Source: Kocuria rosea
GTDB lineage: Bacteria > Actinomycetota > Actinomycetes > Actinomycetales > Micrococcaceae
DNA: 35,655 nt
Direction: 5' to 3'
NCBI RefSeq assembly: GCF_023715525.1
Contig: NZ_JAMBOG010000027.1
Location: 1-35,655 of the forward strand
Shown: in pieces, positions 25,138 through 33,947 of the stretch
Position numbering within the stretch: the first letter of the stretch is position 1
Layout: each line of letters begins with the position of its first letter
The notes under the pieces: model-generated
Database searches by the model: none
Told to the model about the DNA's origin: nothing
Seen by the model: only the letters and a program-made list of their open reading frames with translations
Position numbers and translations under genes: made by a program

Positions 25138-26439
25138 TCAGGCGTCGCCGGGACGCTGGCCGGGACGGCGCGCGGAGACCGTCTCGGTCCGCACGCCCAG
25201 CTCCCCGGCGGCCAGGCGCACGCCCAGCCGGTCGCCCTCGCGCACCCCGGACGCGTCGGTGACCACGGTCCCGGACGCGTCGAGGACCACGGCGTAGCCG
25301 CGCTGCAGGGTCTCCTGCGGGGACAGGGCCCGGACCCGGGCGCGCAGGTGGCGCACGGCGTCCCGGTCCCGCAGCGTGCGGGCGTCGACGGCGGACAGCG
25401 CCCGGGAGCGCAGCCGGTCCACGTCCTCCTCGCGCAGCAGGATCATGTCCTGCGGCTGGGCCAGCGCGGGCCGGGAGCGCACCCCGGCGAGGCCCGCGGC
25501 CTCCCGGTCCAGGAACGTCCGCACCGCCCGGTCCAGGGACGCCCGGGCGCGGGCGACGCCGCCCCGCTCCTCGACCACGTCCGGGACGACCCGCTTGCCC
25601 GCGTCTGTGGGGGTCGAGGCCCGCAGGTCCGCGACCCAGTCCAGCAGCGGCTGGTCGTTCTCGTGGCCGATCGCGCTGACCACGGGCGTCCGGGCGGCGG
25701 CCACGGCCCGCACCAGGGACTCGTCGCTGAAGGCGAGGAGGTCCTCGAAGGAGCCGCCGCCGCGGGCGATGACGATGACGTCGACCTCGGGCAGCCCGTC
25801 GAGCTCCTGCAGGGCCGCGGTCACCGCGCGCACGGCCCCGGCGCCCTGCACCGCGACCTCCCGGACCTCGAAGTCCACCGCGGGCCAGCGCAGGGACGCG
25901 CTGCGGATGACGTCCTTCTCGGCGTCGGAGTTGCGCCCCGTCACCAGGCCCACCCGCCGGGGGAGCAGGGGCAGCGGCTTCTTCCGGGCGGCGTCGAAGA
26001 GCCCCTCCTCGGCGAGGGCGCGGCGCAGCCGCTCCAGCCGTTCCAGCAGGTCGCCCAGCCCCACGGGGCGGATGCCGTGCCCGAGCATCGACAGCCGGCC
26101 CGTCTTCGTCCAGAAGTCCGGCTTGAGCTGGGCCACCACCCGCATGCCCTTCTCGAGCGGGCGGTCCAGGTGCGCCGTCTCGTTGGCGAACAGGGTCACC
26201 GGCACGGAGATCTCGGCGTCGACGTCGCGCAGGGTCACGTACGTCACCCGGGCGCGCTGGTTCAGCTCGATGATCTGGCCCTCCACCCAGGTGGGGGCGC
26301 AGCGCGCGATGTAGGCGTGCAGGTTCTCGGAGAGCAGCCGCAGGGGCCACGGGTTCTCCGGGGTGGTCCGGTCCGCCCGCGCCGGGACCTGCCGCGCGCC
26401 GTCCCCCTGGGCCTCCTGCTGGGGCTCGAGATAGCTCAT
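25138..26439 (-). CDS. xseA: Exodeoxyribonuclease VII large subunit
   Basis: The 433-residue catalytic subunit. The OB-fold (about 35–125) has [22 protein letters not shown]; the catalytic core has [65 protein letters not shown]; the C-terminal helix region ends with [12 protein letters not shown]. Length is normal. ATG 26439 has TAAGCA 6 nt upstream, a weak leaderless -10. It is divergent from the 26504 membrane gene with a 64-nt gap. Confidence 0.95.
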   Translation of the reverse strand: MSYLEPQQEAQGDGARQVPARADRTTPENPWPLRLLSENLHAYIARCAPTWVEGQIIELNQRARVTYVTLRDVDAEISVPVTLFANETAHLDRPLEKGMRVVAQLKPDFWTKTGRLSMLGHGIRPVGLGDLLERLERLRRALAEEGLFDAARKKPLPLLPRRVGLVTGRNSDAEKDVIRSASLRWPAVDFEVREVAVQGAGAVRAVTAALQELDGLPEVDVIVIARGGGSFEDLLAFSDESLVRAVAAARTPVVSAIGHENDQPLLDWVADLRASTPTDAGKRVVPDVVEERGGVARARASLDRAVRTFLDREAAGLAGVRSRPALAQPQDMILLREEDVDRLRSRALSAVDARTLRDRDAVRHLRARVRALSPQETLQRGYAVVLDASGTVVTDASGVREGDRLGVRLAAGELGVRTETVSARRPGQRPGDA

Positions 26440-26491
26440 GGTCCATGCTTACCACTCGTGGCGGACGCCCGCGCGGGGCCGCCGCCGTGCT

Positions 26492-26497
26492 TAGAGT
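26492..26497 (+). promoter_or_regulatory. -10 box of the 26504 membrane gene, leaderless (TAGAGT)
   Basis: TAGAGT ends 6 nt before GTG 26504. Confidence 0.5.
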
Positions 26498-26503
26498 GGG
26501 ACC

Positions 26504-27442
26504 GTGACTTCCTCCCGCGCCGCCGCCCCCCGCCCCCCACGACGTGCCGCGGCCGCCGTGCGCACCGGCCTCGGCGCGGCCCTGGCCCTCCTCACGGCCG
26601 GGCTCGTGTCGGTGCTCGTGCCCCTGCACTGGGCCGCGGACACGGTCGTCTCCCAGCAGGGCTTCACCCGCGTGGTGGGCACCCTCTCCGAGGACCGGCA
26701 GTTCCAGGAGGCCCTCGCCCGCACGGCCGTCAACCGCGCCGCCGACACCCTGCTGGGGGAGCGGAGCACGGGCATCGCCTTCGTGGACCGCCTCGTCCAG
26801 GACGCCGCCCGCCGGGCCGCCGACGTCGCGGCCGGCCTCTCCTCCCAGCCGGCCTACCAGCAGGCCTGGACCCAGGCGCTGATCCGCACGCACGAGGCGA
26901 ACGTGCCCGCCGACGGCGCGGTGGCGGACGCGCCCCAGCACCTCGTGCTCGAGCTGCAGCCGCTGCTCGAGGCCGCCGACGGCGCCGTCCAGCAGTCCGT
27001 GGGCGTCGACCTGGGCCTCGCCGAGCGCCAGGGCAGCATCACCGTGCCCGGCAGCAACACCGGGCGGCTCGTGGAGGCCGGGACGCGGCTGACCGGCCTG
27101 GCCGTGCCCCTGAGCTGGGCCGCCGGGGTGCTGGGGCTCCTGGCGCTGCTCGTGGCCCGCCACCGCTTCGCCGTCCTGGCCGTGCTGGGCCTCGGCACCC
27201 TGGCGGGGCTCGCCGTGGTGTGGGCGCTCGTGCAGGAGGCGCTCCGCCGGGCGGCCGGCCCCCTCGGGGCCGACCCCCTCGTGTGGCTGGTCTCCGACCG
27301 GGTGCTCGACCTGCTCACCGGGTCCCTGGCGCAGTGGATGACCACGGCGGCGTGGGCCGCGGGGATCACGGGCGCCGTGGGGGTCGTCGGCGCCGTCGTG
27401 GTGTCGTCCGCCTCACGGCGCCGGCGCCGGTCCACCGCGTAG
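26504..27442 (+). CDS. Uncharacterised four-helix membrane protein
   Basis: A 312-residue protein. One helix at about 21–43, then an external domain of about 155 residues (44–198) with several amphipathic helices ([43 protein letters not shown]), then helices at about 200–218, 222–244 and 281–301, and an Arg-rich end. I do not recognise a named family; it is an envelope protein of unknown role. GTG 26504 is set by the -10 box. Its TAG stop is also the start of the ispH -10 box, and the xseA–(this)–ispH arrangement is similar to the mycobacterial locus. Confidence 0.75.
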   Translation: MTSSRAAAPRPPRRAAAAVRTGLGAALALLTAGLVSVLVPLHWAADTVVSQQGFTRVVGTLSEDRQFQEALARTAVNRAADTLLGERSTGIAFVDRLVQDAARRAADVAAGLSSQPAYQQAWTQALIRTHEANVPADGAVADAPQHLVLELQPLLEAADGAVQQSVGVDLGLAERQGSITVPGSNTGRLVEAGTRLTGLAVPLSWAAGVLGLLALLVARHRFAVLAVLGLGTLAGLAVVWALVQEALRRAAGPLGADPLVWLVSDRVLDLLTGSLAQWMTTAAWAAGITGAVGVVGAVVVSSASRRRRRSTA

Positions 27443-27445
27443 CAT
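27440..27445 (+). promoter_or_regulatory. -10 box of ispH, leaderless (TAGCAT)
   Basis: TAGCAT begins with the TAG stop codon of the preceding gene and ends 7 nt before ATG 27453. Confidence 0.55.
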
Positions 27446-27452
27446 GGACTCC

Positions 27453-28535
27453 ATGCCCACGACCGTTGCCCTCTCCATGCCCACCGTCCCCCGACAGCGG
27501 CGCTCCCCCGAGGACGTGGCCGCCGCCGCCCCCGTCGAGGGCCCCCGGCGGGTCCTCCTCGCGTCCCCCCGCGGCTACTGCGCCGGGGTGGACCGCGCCG
27601 TGATCGCCGTGGAGAAGGCGCTCGAGCACTACGGGGCCCCCGTGTACGTGCGCAAGGAGATCGTGCACAACAAGTTCGTGGTCAGCACCCTCGAGGAGCA
27701 GGGCGCCGTCTTCGTCGACGAGACCGACGAGGTCCCCGCGGGGTCGCTGCTGATCTTCTCCGCCCACGGCGTCTCCCCGGCCGTCGTGCAGTCCGCCCAG
27801 GACCGCGAGCTGCGCACCATCGACGCCACGTGCCCGCTCGTCACCAAGGTGCACCGGGAGGCCGTGCGCTTCGCGAAGAGCGACTACGACATCCTGCTCA
27901 TCGGCCACGACGGCCACGAGGAGGTGGAGGGCACCGCCGGGGAGGCCCCCGAGCACATCCAGGTCGTCAACAGCCCCGACGAGGTCGACCAGGTCGTCGT
28001 CCGGGACCCCGACAAGGTCGTGTGGCTGTCCCAGACCACCCTCAGCGTGGACGAGACCATGCAGACCGTCGAGCGGCTGCGCGAGCGGTTCCCCTCCCTG
28101 CAGGACCCGCCCAGCGACGACATCTGCTACGCGACCTCCAACCGGCAGGCCGCCATCAAGCAGATCGCCCCGGACGCCGACCTCGTCATCGTCGTGGGCT
28201 CCGCGAACTCCTCCAACTCCGTGCGCCTCGTGGAGGTCGCCCTCGAGTACGGCGCCCGCCGGGCCGAGCGCGTGGACTTCGCCAACCAGGTCGACGAGTC
28301 CTGGTTCGAGGGCGTCGCCACCGTCGGCGTGACCAGCGGGGCCTCCGTCCCCGAGGTGCTCGTCCAGGACGTGCTGCGCCTGCTCGAGCGCTACGGCTAC
28401 GGGACCGTCGAGGAGGTCGTCACCGCCCAGGAGGACGTGCTGTTCTCCCTGCCCAAGGAGCTGCGCGCCAAGCTGGCCGAGGCCGGGGACGACTCGCGGC
28501 GCCTCGGCGGCCGCGGCGCCCGCCCCGCCCGCTGA
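27453..28535 (+). CDS. ispH: 4-hydroxy-3-methylbut-2-enyl diphosphate reductase
   Basis: Last step of the MEP pathway, giving IPP and DMAPP. The 360-residue protein keeps the three [4Fe-4S] cysteines: Cys43 (SPRGYCAGV), Cys127 (DATCPLV) and Cys225 ([11 protein letters not shown]), plus [18 protein letters not shown] and the [15 protein letters not shown] substrate motifs. ATG 27453 is preferred over the ATG at 27444, which lies inside the -10 box. It converges on the DesR-like gene with a 25-nt gap. In mycobacteria ychF follows close by; here a four-gene operon separates them. Confidence 0.96.
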   Translation: MPTTVALSMPTVPRQRRSPEDVAAAAPVEGPRRVLLASPRGYCAGVDRAVIAVEKALEHYGAPVYVRKEIVHNKFVVSTLEEQGAVFVDETDEVPAGSLLIFSAHGVSPAVVQSAQDRELRTIDATCPLVTKVHREAVRFAKSDYDILLIGHDGHEEVEGTAGEAPEHIQVVNSPDEVDQVVVRDPDKVVWLSQTTLSVDETMQTVERLRERFPSLQDPPSDDICYATSNRQAAIKQIAPDADLVIVVGSANSSNSVRLVEVALEYGARRAERVDFANQVDESWFEGVATVGVTSGASVPEVLVQDVLRLLERYGYGTVEEVVTAQEDVLFSLPKELRAKLAEAGDDSRRLGGRGARPAR

Positions 28536-28560
28536 CCCGCGGGCCCGCCCGGGGCAGGGC

Positions 28561-29175
28561 TCACAGCCACCCGTTCTCCAGCGCGGCCCGGCACGCCTCC
28601 GCGCGGTTGGAGGTGTGCGTCTTGCCGATGGCGCTGGAGAGGTGGTTGCGCACCGTGCCGGGGGACAGGTGCAGCAGGGCGGAGACGTGCTTGACGCTCG
28701 ACCCGTCCACCGCGGCGCGCAGCACCTCCTGCTCCCGGGCGGTCAGCGGGTTGGGCCCGCCCGCCAGGCTCTCCTCGGCGAGGCCGGGGTCCAGCACCCG
28801 CAGCCCGGCGTGCACCCGGCGCACGGCCTCCGCCAGCTGCGCGGCCGGGGTGTCCTTGACCACGAACCCGAACGCCCCGGCCTCCACCGCCCGCCGCAGG
28901 TAGCCCGGACGCCCGAAGGTCGTGACGATCAGGCAGCGGCACCCGGTGCCCGCCGCCACGACCTGGCGGGTCGCGGCGATGCCGTCCAGCCCCGGCATCT
29001 CGATGTCCAGCAGCGCGACGTCGGGACGGTGCTCCCGCACGGCGCCCAGGACCTCGTCCCCGGCCGCGACCTGGGCGACGACCTCCAGGTCGTCCTCCAG
29101 CTCCAGCAGCGCCGCCAGGGCGCCGCGGACGAGGTGCTGGTCGTCGGCCAGCAGCAGCCGCACGGGAGGGCTCAC
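28561..29175 (-). CDS. NarL/LuxR-type response regulator (DesR-like)
   Basis: A 204-residue regulator. The receiver domain has DD at 11–12 and phospho-acceptor Asp57 in ALLDIEMPGLDG, with Lys in VVKDTP. The C-terminal LuxR HTH (about 142–195) reads NPLTAREQEVL…VSALLHLSPGTVRNHLSSAIGKTHTSNRAEA. It is the partner of the histidine kinase whose stop overlaps its GTG start by 4 nt (GTGA). It most likely controls the ABC transporter genes at the head of the same operon, whose upstream DNA has TGACA inverted repeats. Confidence 0.92.
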   Translation of the reverse strand: MSPPVRLLLADDQHLVRGALAALLELEDDLEVVAQVAAGDEVLGAVREHRPDVALLDIEMPGLDGIAATRQVVAAGTGCRCLIVTTFGRPGYLRRAVEAGAFGFVVKDTPAAQLAEAVRRVHAGLRVLDPGLAEESLAGGPNPLTAREQEVLRAAVDGSSVKHVSALLHLSPGTVRNHLSSAIGKTHTSNRAEACRAALENGWL

Positions 29176-30275
29176 GGGACGCGCACCTCCAGCACCGTGC
29201 CCTCACCGCGGTCCCCGGCGCGCAGGCGGACCGTGCCGCCCGCCTGCGCGACCCGCTCACGCAGCCCGCGCAGCCCGTTGCCCTCCGGGCCCAGGACGCC
29301 GTCGCCGTCGTCCGTGACCGTCAGCGTGGTGGGCGTCCACCGCACGGTGCAGCGGGAGGCGTGGCTGTGCCGGACCACGTTGGTCACGGCCTCCCGCAGC
29401 GCCCAGGCGAGGACGCCGCGCCGGGGTCCGACCACCGCCTCGGGCCGCCCCGCGACGTCGGCCTCGATCCCCGCGGCCCCCAGTGCCGTCCTCGCGGCCT
29501 CGGCCTGCTCGGCGAGGTCCGGGGTGCGCAGCCGGCCCACGGTCGAGCGCACCCCGGCCAGCGACTCCCGGGCCAGGCCCAGCACGTCGTCGAGCTCGGC
29601 GCGGGCCCGCTCCGGCTGCGCGTCGAGGACGCGGCGCGCGAGCTCCGCCTTGAGCGCGATGACCGTCAGGGAGTGGCCCAGGACGTCGTGGACGTCCCGG
29701 GCCACCTCCTCCCGCTCCCGGGCGAGCGCCAGCTCGGAGGCCAGCGCGGCGTGCTGCTCGTCGCGGTGCACGGCGAAGCGCATGCCGCCGACGACCGCGG
29801 TGGAGGTGAAGTACATGGTGAGCACCCACCCGCTCGAGGGCGGCAGCAGACCGCCCAGGACCACGCAGGCCACGGCGGCCAGGAGCACGGCCAGGGCCAC
29901 CAGCGCCGGGCGCAGCGGCAGCCGGAACGCCCACAGGGCCGCCAGGTGCGGGGCCATGACGAACGCCCACACGCCCACGGCGGGCACGCTCAGCAGGACC
30001 AGCCCCACGAGCACGCCGCACCAGGCGAGGGTGTTCCCCGGCTCGCCGCGCACCGGCAGGAGGCCGGGGTTGCGGAAGGCCAGGGAGTAGACGACGGCGA
30101 AGCCCACCAGGGCCAGGCCCGCCAGCACGCGCGCCGGCGTGCCGGCGGGGGAGCCCACCAGGGCGCCCGCCGGCAGGACGAGGAAGACCAGCCAGACCGC
30201 GGCGAACCACCACGAGGGGTCCTCCGCGGGCAGGCTCCCCGGGGCCCGGCGCTGGCCGGAGCGCTCGCCGGTCAT
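29172..30275 (-). CDS. DesK-type sensor histidine kinase
   Basis: A 367-residue kinase with about five to six membrane helices in residues 22–165 and no large sensor domain, then the HisKA_3 dimerisation segment EREEVARDVHDVLGHSLTVIALKAELA with phospho-acceptor His196, and an HATPase_c domain (LREAVTNVVRHSHAS N-box, DDGDG, GNGLRGLRERV). DesK-like kinases sense membrane state or envelope-active compounds. ATG 30275 overlaps the permease stop as ATGA. The signal sensed cannot be predicted. Confidence 0.92.
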   Translation of the reverse strand: MTGERSGQRRAPGSLPAEDPSWWFAAVWLVFLVLPAGALVGSPAGTPARVLAGLALVGFAVVYSLAFRNPGLLPVRGEPGNTLAWCGVLVGLVLLSVPAVGVWAFVMAPHLAALWAFRLPLRPALVALAVLLAAVACVVLGGLLPPSSGWVLTMYFTSTAVVGGMRFAVHRDEQHAALASELALAREREEVARDVHDVLGHSLTVIALKAELARRVLDAQPERARAELDDVLGLARESLAGVRSTVGRLRTPDLAEQAEAARTALGAAGIEADVAGRPEAVVGPRRGVLAWALREAVTNVVRHSHASRCTVRWTPTTLTVTDDGDGVLGPEGNGLRGLRERVAQAGGTVRLRAGDRGEGTVLEVRVP

Positions 30276-31039
30276 CGCCGGCTCGTTCCGCGGCGGGCCA
30301 CCAGCAGCGCCGTGGCCGCGAACACCACTGTCCATGCGACCACGTTTACCACAGGGACCCACAGGGGGTCCGTGACCGGGGCCGCGCCCGCGCCGGCCAC
30401 GGGGAGCGCGCCGCCGGTCACCGGGTACCGGGCCAGCGCCATCACGCCGTACACGGGGGTGAAGCGGCTGAACCCGAGCAGGCCCCCGGACAGGGGCACG
30501 AACGCGTTGCCCAGGAAGGCCAGGACCACGAGCATCCCGGAGGCGGCGCCCACGGCGGCCTCGGAGCGGAAGAGCAGCCCCACGGTCAGGCCGTAGAGGG
30601 CGAAGACCACGGACCCGCCCACGGCCAGGAGGGCGGTGGCCAGCCAGCGCCCGGCCCCGTCGATCTGCGCGTTGGTGGCCCACCCCACGAGGTGGACGAC
30701 GAGGACGGGCAGCGCGGCGACGCAGAGCGCCACCGCCGCCTTGCCGGCGACGTAGCCGCCCCGGGTCAGCGGGGTCAGCGCCAGCTGGCGGCCCCAGCCC
30801 TGGCTCTGCTCGACGGCGGCGCTGCCGGCGAGCGAGGCGGTCGCGGTGATCGCCCCGTAGGCGGCCATCGAGACCATGGTGTGGGCGGAGACGTTGCCGT
30901 GGCCGACGGACCGGTCGGCCCACTCCTGGATCGCCCCGAACATGAGGAACAGGGCGGCGGGCAGCAGGACGACGAAGACCGTGCTGGAGACCATCCGGAC
31001 GTTGCGGCGCAGGTCGTGGAGGACGTAGGCGAGGTTCAT
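30272..31039 (-). CDS. ABC-2 type transporter permease
   Basis: A 255-residue permease with about six membrane helices (first at about 18–38: STVFVVLLPAALFLMFGAI; last near the C-terminus) and the ABC-2 pattern PLTRGGYVAGK and FVPLSGGLLGFSRFTPVYG. It would form the channel for the ATPase encoded just upstream. ATG 31039 overlaps the ATPase stop as ATGA. With a DesK/DesR pair attached, export of lipid-like compounds or antimicrobials is likely but unproven. Confidence 0.9.
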   Translation of the reverse strand: MNLAYVLHDLRRNVRMVSSTVFVVLLPAALFLMFGAIQEWADRSVGHGNVSAHTMVSMAAYGAITATASLAGSAAVEQSQGWGRQLALTPLTRGGYVAGKAAVALCVAALPVLVVHLVGWATNAQIDGAGRWLATALLAVGGSVVFALYGLTVGLLFRSEAAVGAASGMLVVLAFLGNAFVPLSGGLLGFSRFTPVYGVMALARYPVTGGALPVAGAGAAPVTDPLWVPVVNVVAWTVVFAATALLVARRGTSRR

Positions 31040-31983
31040 GACGGGCTCCCGGTGGGCTGGAGGAGCTCGCCGCCGGCGGGCTCCGCGGAGGTCAGGTCGA
31101 GGAAGGCGGCCTCGAGGGACGGGCCGCCGACCTCCAGCCCGGACGCCGCGGTGCGGGTGAGCAGGTGGCGGCACAGCGCGTCCGGGTCGGTCGTGGTCAG
31201 GACCACGCGGGCGCCGTGGCGCCGGACGGAACTGACGTGGGGCAGGTCCGCGGGGTCGGCGTCGTCGGTCCAGTGCACGCTCACCGTGCGCCGGGTGGCG
31301 CGGGCACGGACCTCGTCCGTGGGCCCGTCGGCGACGATCCGCCCGCCGGCCATGACCACGACCCGGCCGGCGAAGGCGTCGGCCTCCTCGAGGTGGTGCG
31401 TGGCGAAGAGCACGGTGCGGCCGCGGTCGGCCTCGGCGTGCATCGTCGCCCAGAACGCCCGGCGGGCGGCGACGTCCATCCCGGCCGTCGGCTCGTCGAG
31501 CACCAGCAGGTCCGGCTCCGGCAGCAGGGCGAGGGCGAAGCGCAGCCGCTGCCGCTGCCCGCCCGAGCACTTCGAGACCCGGCGGCGGGCGAGGTCCTCG
31601 AGACCGGCCCGGGCCAGGACCTCGGCGACCGGCGCGTGGTGCGGGTGCAGGGCGGCGATCATCCGGACGGTCTCCGCCACGGAGAGGTCCTCCAGCAGGC
31701 CCCCCGTCTGCAGCACCGCCGAGACCCGCCCCTGGGCCACGGCCCGGCGGGGCGGCAGCCCGAGGACCCGGGCGGTGCCCGCCGCGGGGCGGGCCAGGCC
31801 GAGGACGACGTCGAGGGTCGTGGTCTTGCCCGCGCCGTTGGTCCCCAGCAGGGCCACGACCTCGCCCCGCCGGACGTCCAGGTCGATGCCCCGCACGGCG
31901 CGGACGGTGCCGTGCGGGGTGCGGAAGGTCTGGGTGAGCCCGGCCAGCTCGATCGCCGGTCCGGGGGCTGGTGCGCTCGTCAT
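31036..31983 (-). CDS. ABC transporter ATP-binding protein
   Basis: A 315-residue ATPase: Walker A GTNGAGKTTT, Q-loop in SAVLQTGGL, signature CSGGQRQRLRFALAL, Walker B PDLLVLDEPTAGMD, switch His in FATHHLEEAD. The C-terminal ~85 residues form a regulatory extension like those of drug or lipid exporters of the CcmA/NatA type. ATG 31983 is chosen; the frame extends 13 codons upstream without a ribosome binding site. It is the first gene of the four-gene unit. CACGAT ends 6 nt before the ATG and may be a weak leaderless -10. Confidence 0.92.
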   Translation of the reverse strand: MTSAPAPGPAIELAGLTQTFRTPHGTVRAVRGIDLDVRRGEVVALLGTNGAGKTTTLDVVLGLARPAAGTARVLGLPPRRAVAQGRVSAVLQTGGLLEDLSVAETVRMIAALHPHHAPVAEVLARAGLEDLARRRVSKCSGGQRQRLRFALALLPEPDLLVLDEPTAGMDVAARRAFWATMHAEADRGRTVLFATHHLEEADAFAGRVVVMAGGRIVADGPTDEVRARATRRTVSVHWTDDADPADLPHVSSVRRHGARVVLTTTDPDALCRHLLTRTAASGLEVGGPSLEAAFLDLTSAEPAGGELLQPTGSPS

Positions 31984-32025
31984 GGCCCGATCGTGCCGCC
32001 GCCGCCGCAGGGGCAGAAGCACCGG

Positions 32026-32057
32026 ATGTCACGGTCCTCCCATGACATCTGTCACGG
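32026..32057. promoter_or_regulatory. TGACA/TGTCA inverted repeats between the ABC operon and ychF
   Basis: TGACA-TC-TGTCA (32043–32054) is an inverted repeat. A further ATGTCACGG (32026–32034) pairs as ATGTCA…TGACAT with 32043–32048 and repeats as TGTCACGG at 32050–32057. The cluster lies 43–75 bp before the ABC ATPase start, where an operator for the DesR-like regulator would be expected. Binding is inference. Confidence 0.5.
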
Positions 32058-32093
32058 GTGCCCGGGCGGACGGGGGGCGTGGGCGCCGGCGGG

Positions 32094-32099
32094 TAGAAT
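32094..32099 (+). promoter_or_regulatory. -10 box of ychF, leaderless (TAGAAT)
   Basis: TAGAAT ends 8 nt before GTG 32108. Confidence 0.55.
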
Positions 32100-32107
32100 G
32101 GTCTCCC

Positions 32108-33193
32108 GTGGCTCTTACTATCGGAATCGTCGGACTGCCCAACGTCGGCAAGTCCACCCTCTTCAACGCGCTGACCCGCAACACCGTCCTGGCGGCGAAC
32201 TACCCGTTCGCGACCATCGAGCCGAACATCGGCGTGGTCAACCTGCCGGACCCGCGCCTGGAGCGGCTCGCGGAGATCCACGGTTCCGAGCGCATCCTGC
32301 CGGCCACCGTCTCCTTCGTGGACATCGCCGGCATCGTCAAGGGCGCCTCCGAGGGCGAGGGGCTGGGCAACCAGTTCCTGGCGAACATCCGCGAGGCGCA
32401 GGCGATCGCCCAGGTGGTGCGCGCGTTCGACGACCCCGACGTGATCCACGTCGACGGCAAGATCGACCCCGCCTCCGACATGGAGACCATCAACACCGAG
32501 CTGATCCTCGCCGACCTGCAGACCCTCGAAAACGCGATCCCGCGCCTGGAGAAGCAGGTCAAGATCAAGAAGGCCGATCCCGCCAAGCTCGCCGCGATGC
32601 AGCAGGCGCAGGCGGTCCTCGAGCGCGGCGACACCGTCTTCGCGGTGGCGCAGAAGGAGAAGCTCGACGTCGACCAGCTGCGCGACCTGAGCCTGCTCAC
32701 CGCCAAGCCCTTCATCTACGTCTTCAACGCCGACGACGGGGTGCTCGCCGACGAGGAGAAGCAGCAGCAGCTGCGCGATCTCGTGGCCCCCGCCGACGCC
32801 GTGTTCCTGGACGCCAAGCTCGAGTCCGAGCTCGTGGAGCTCGACGAGGAGGAGGCCCGGGAGATGCTGGAGATGTCCGGGCAGGACGAGGCCGGCCTCG
32901 ACAAGCTCGCCCGCGTGGGCTTCTCCACCCTCGGGCTGCAGACGTACCTCACCGCCGGGCCCAAGGAGTCCCGCGCCTGGACCATCCCCGTGGGCGCGAC
33001 CGCCCCGCAGGCGGCCGGCGTGATCCACACCGACTTCGAGCGCGGGTTCATCAAGGCCGAGATCGTCTCCTTCGAGGACCTCGACGCCGCCGGCTCCATG
33101 GCCGAGGCCAAGGCCGCGGGCAAGGTCCGCATCGAGGGCAAGGACTACGTCATGCGCGACGGCGACGTGGTGGAGTTCCGCTTCAACGTCTGA
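32108..33193 (+). CDS. ychF: Redox-regulated ATPase YchF
   Basis: An Obg-related P-loop protein that prefers ATP and associates with ribosomes. The 361 residues match the family length closely. G1 is GLPNVGKSTLF (about 8–18), followed by ANYPFATIEPNIGVV and FVDIAGIVKGASEGEGLGNQFL, a helical insert, and a C-terminal TGS domain (SRAWTIPVGATAPQAAGVIHTDFERGFIKAEIV…). The start is GTG 32108. It is followed by a hairpin and the convergent arfB gene. Confidence 0.96.
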   Translation: MALTIGIVGLPNVGKSTLFNALTRNTVLAANYPFATIEPNIGVVNLPDPRLERLAEIHGSERILPATVSFVDIAGIVKGASEGEGLGNQFLANIREAQAIAQVVRAFDDPDVIHVDGKIDPASDMETINTELILADLQTLENAIPRLEKQVKIKKADPAKLAAMQQAQAVLERGDTVFAVAQKEKLDVDQLRDLSLLTAKPFIYVFNADDGVLADEEKQQQLRDLVAPADAVFLDAKLESELVELDEEEAREMLEMSGQDEAGLDKLARVGFSTLGLQTYLTAGPKESRAWTIPVGATAPQAAGVIHTDFERGFIKAEIVSFEDLDAAGSMAEAKAAGKVRIEGKDYVMRDGDVVEFRFNV

Positions 33194-33204
33194 GCGGGCC
33201 GGGC

Positions 33205-33226
33205 GACCCGCGCTGGTGCGCGGGTC
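33205..33226. terminator. Bidirectional hairpin between ychF and arfB
   Basis: A 9-bp stem GACCCGCGC/GCGCGGGTC with a TGGT loop. The 3' arm overlaps the arfB stop codon on the minus strand. Confidence 0.6.
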
Positions 33227-33665
33227 ATTCGGGCTGAGGTCGCCGGCGGTTCTGCTTGGTCTCGGAGCGCCGACGTTTTCCCTCGATCCGCCGGCGCCGC
33301 GAGCCGGTCGTGGGCCGGGTCGGTCGGCGGACGGGAGCCGGGACCAGTGCGTCGCGCAGCAGGGCGGCCAGCCGCTGTCTCGCCGCAGTCCGGTTGCGTC
33401 GCTGCGAACGGTGCTCCGCGGCGCTGACGGTGAGCACCGTGCCCGACAGCCTCCCGGAGAGCCGGTCGAGGACGAGCTCGCGCTGGACGTCGCTCAGCGC
33501 GGTCGTCGTGCCCAGGTCGAGGGCGAGCTGCACCCTGGAGTCGGCGGTGTTGACGCCCTGGCCACCGGGGCCCGAGGCGTGGGAGAACTGCTCGACCAGC
33601 TCTCCCGCCGGCACCCTCAGGCCGCGGGGCACGCCGGGCCCCGGCGGCACCTGCAGATCATCCAC
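33225..33665 (-). CDS. arfB: Alternative ribosome-rescue factor ArfB (peptidyl-tRNA hydrolase)
   Basis: A 146-residue release-factor-like hydrolase that frees stalled ribosomes. It has the GGQ loop in HASGPGGQGVNTADSRVQLALDL (about 33–53) and the basic C-terminal tail (RRPTRPTTGSRRRRIEGKRRRSETKQNRRR) that enters the empty mRNA channel. GTG 33665 is chosen over the longer frame from 33800 because CACAAT lies 6 nt upstream and the extra residues are low complexity. Identity is clear from the GGQ motif, size and tail. Confidence 0.93.
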   Translation of the reverse strand: MDDLQVPPGPGVPRGLRVPAGELVEQFSHASGPGGQGVNTADSRVQLALDLGTTTALSDVQRELVLDRLSGRLSGTVLTVSAAEHRSQRRNRTAARQRLAALLRDALVPAPVRRPTRPTTGSRRRRIEGKRRRSETKQNRRRPQPE

Positions 33666-33671
33666 ACGATG

Positions 33672-33677
33672 ATTGTG
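33672..33677 (-). promoter_or_regulatory. -10 box of arfB, leaderless (CACAAT)
   Basis: On the minus strand CACAAT ends 6 nt before GTG 33665. The 270-bp region between this and the next plus-strand gene holds no convincing gene. Confidence 0.4.
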
Positions 33678-33947
33678 CCGCAACCGCGGCGAGGGCGCCG
33701 CCGGACCCGGTCGGAGGTCACCGGAGCCGAGCGCTCCGCCCCGTCCTCCGCGCGCCCGACCAGCTGGAACCCGTGGGGACCGGCGACTGCCGGCGGGCAC
33801 CGACGAACGAGCGCCGCGACATCTGGCGGAAGTCGTCGCTGTGGCGCACCGTGATGTGGGGCATCATGGGTCCCGGTTTCACCGTGCCGCTCGCCGGGGC
33901 TCCTCCCGGCCACCGCGCACGGACCGCGACGAGAGGAAGTGGGCGTC

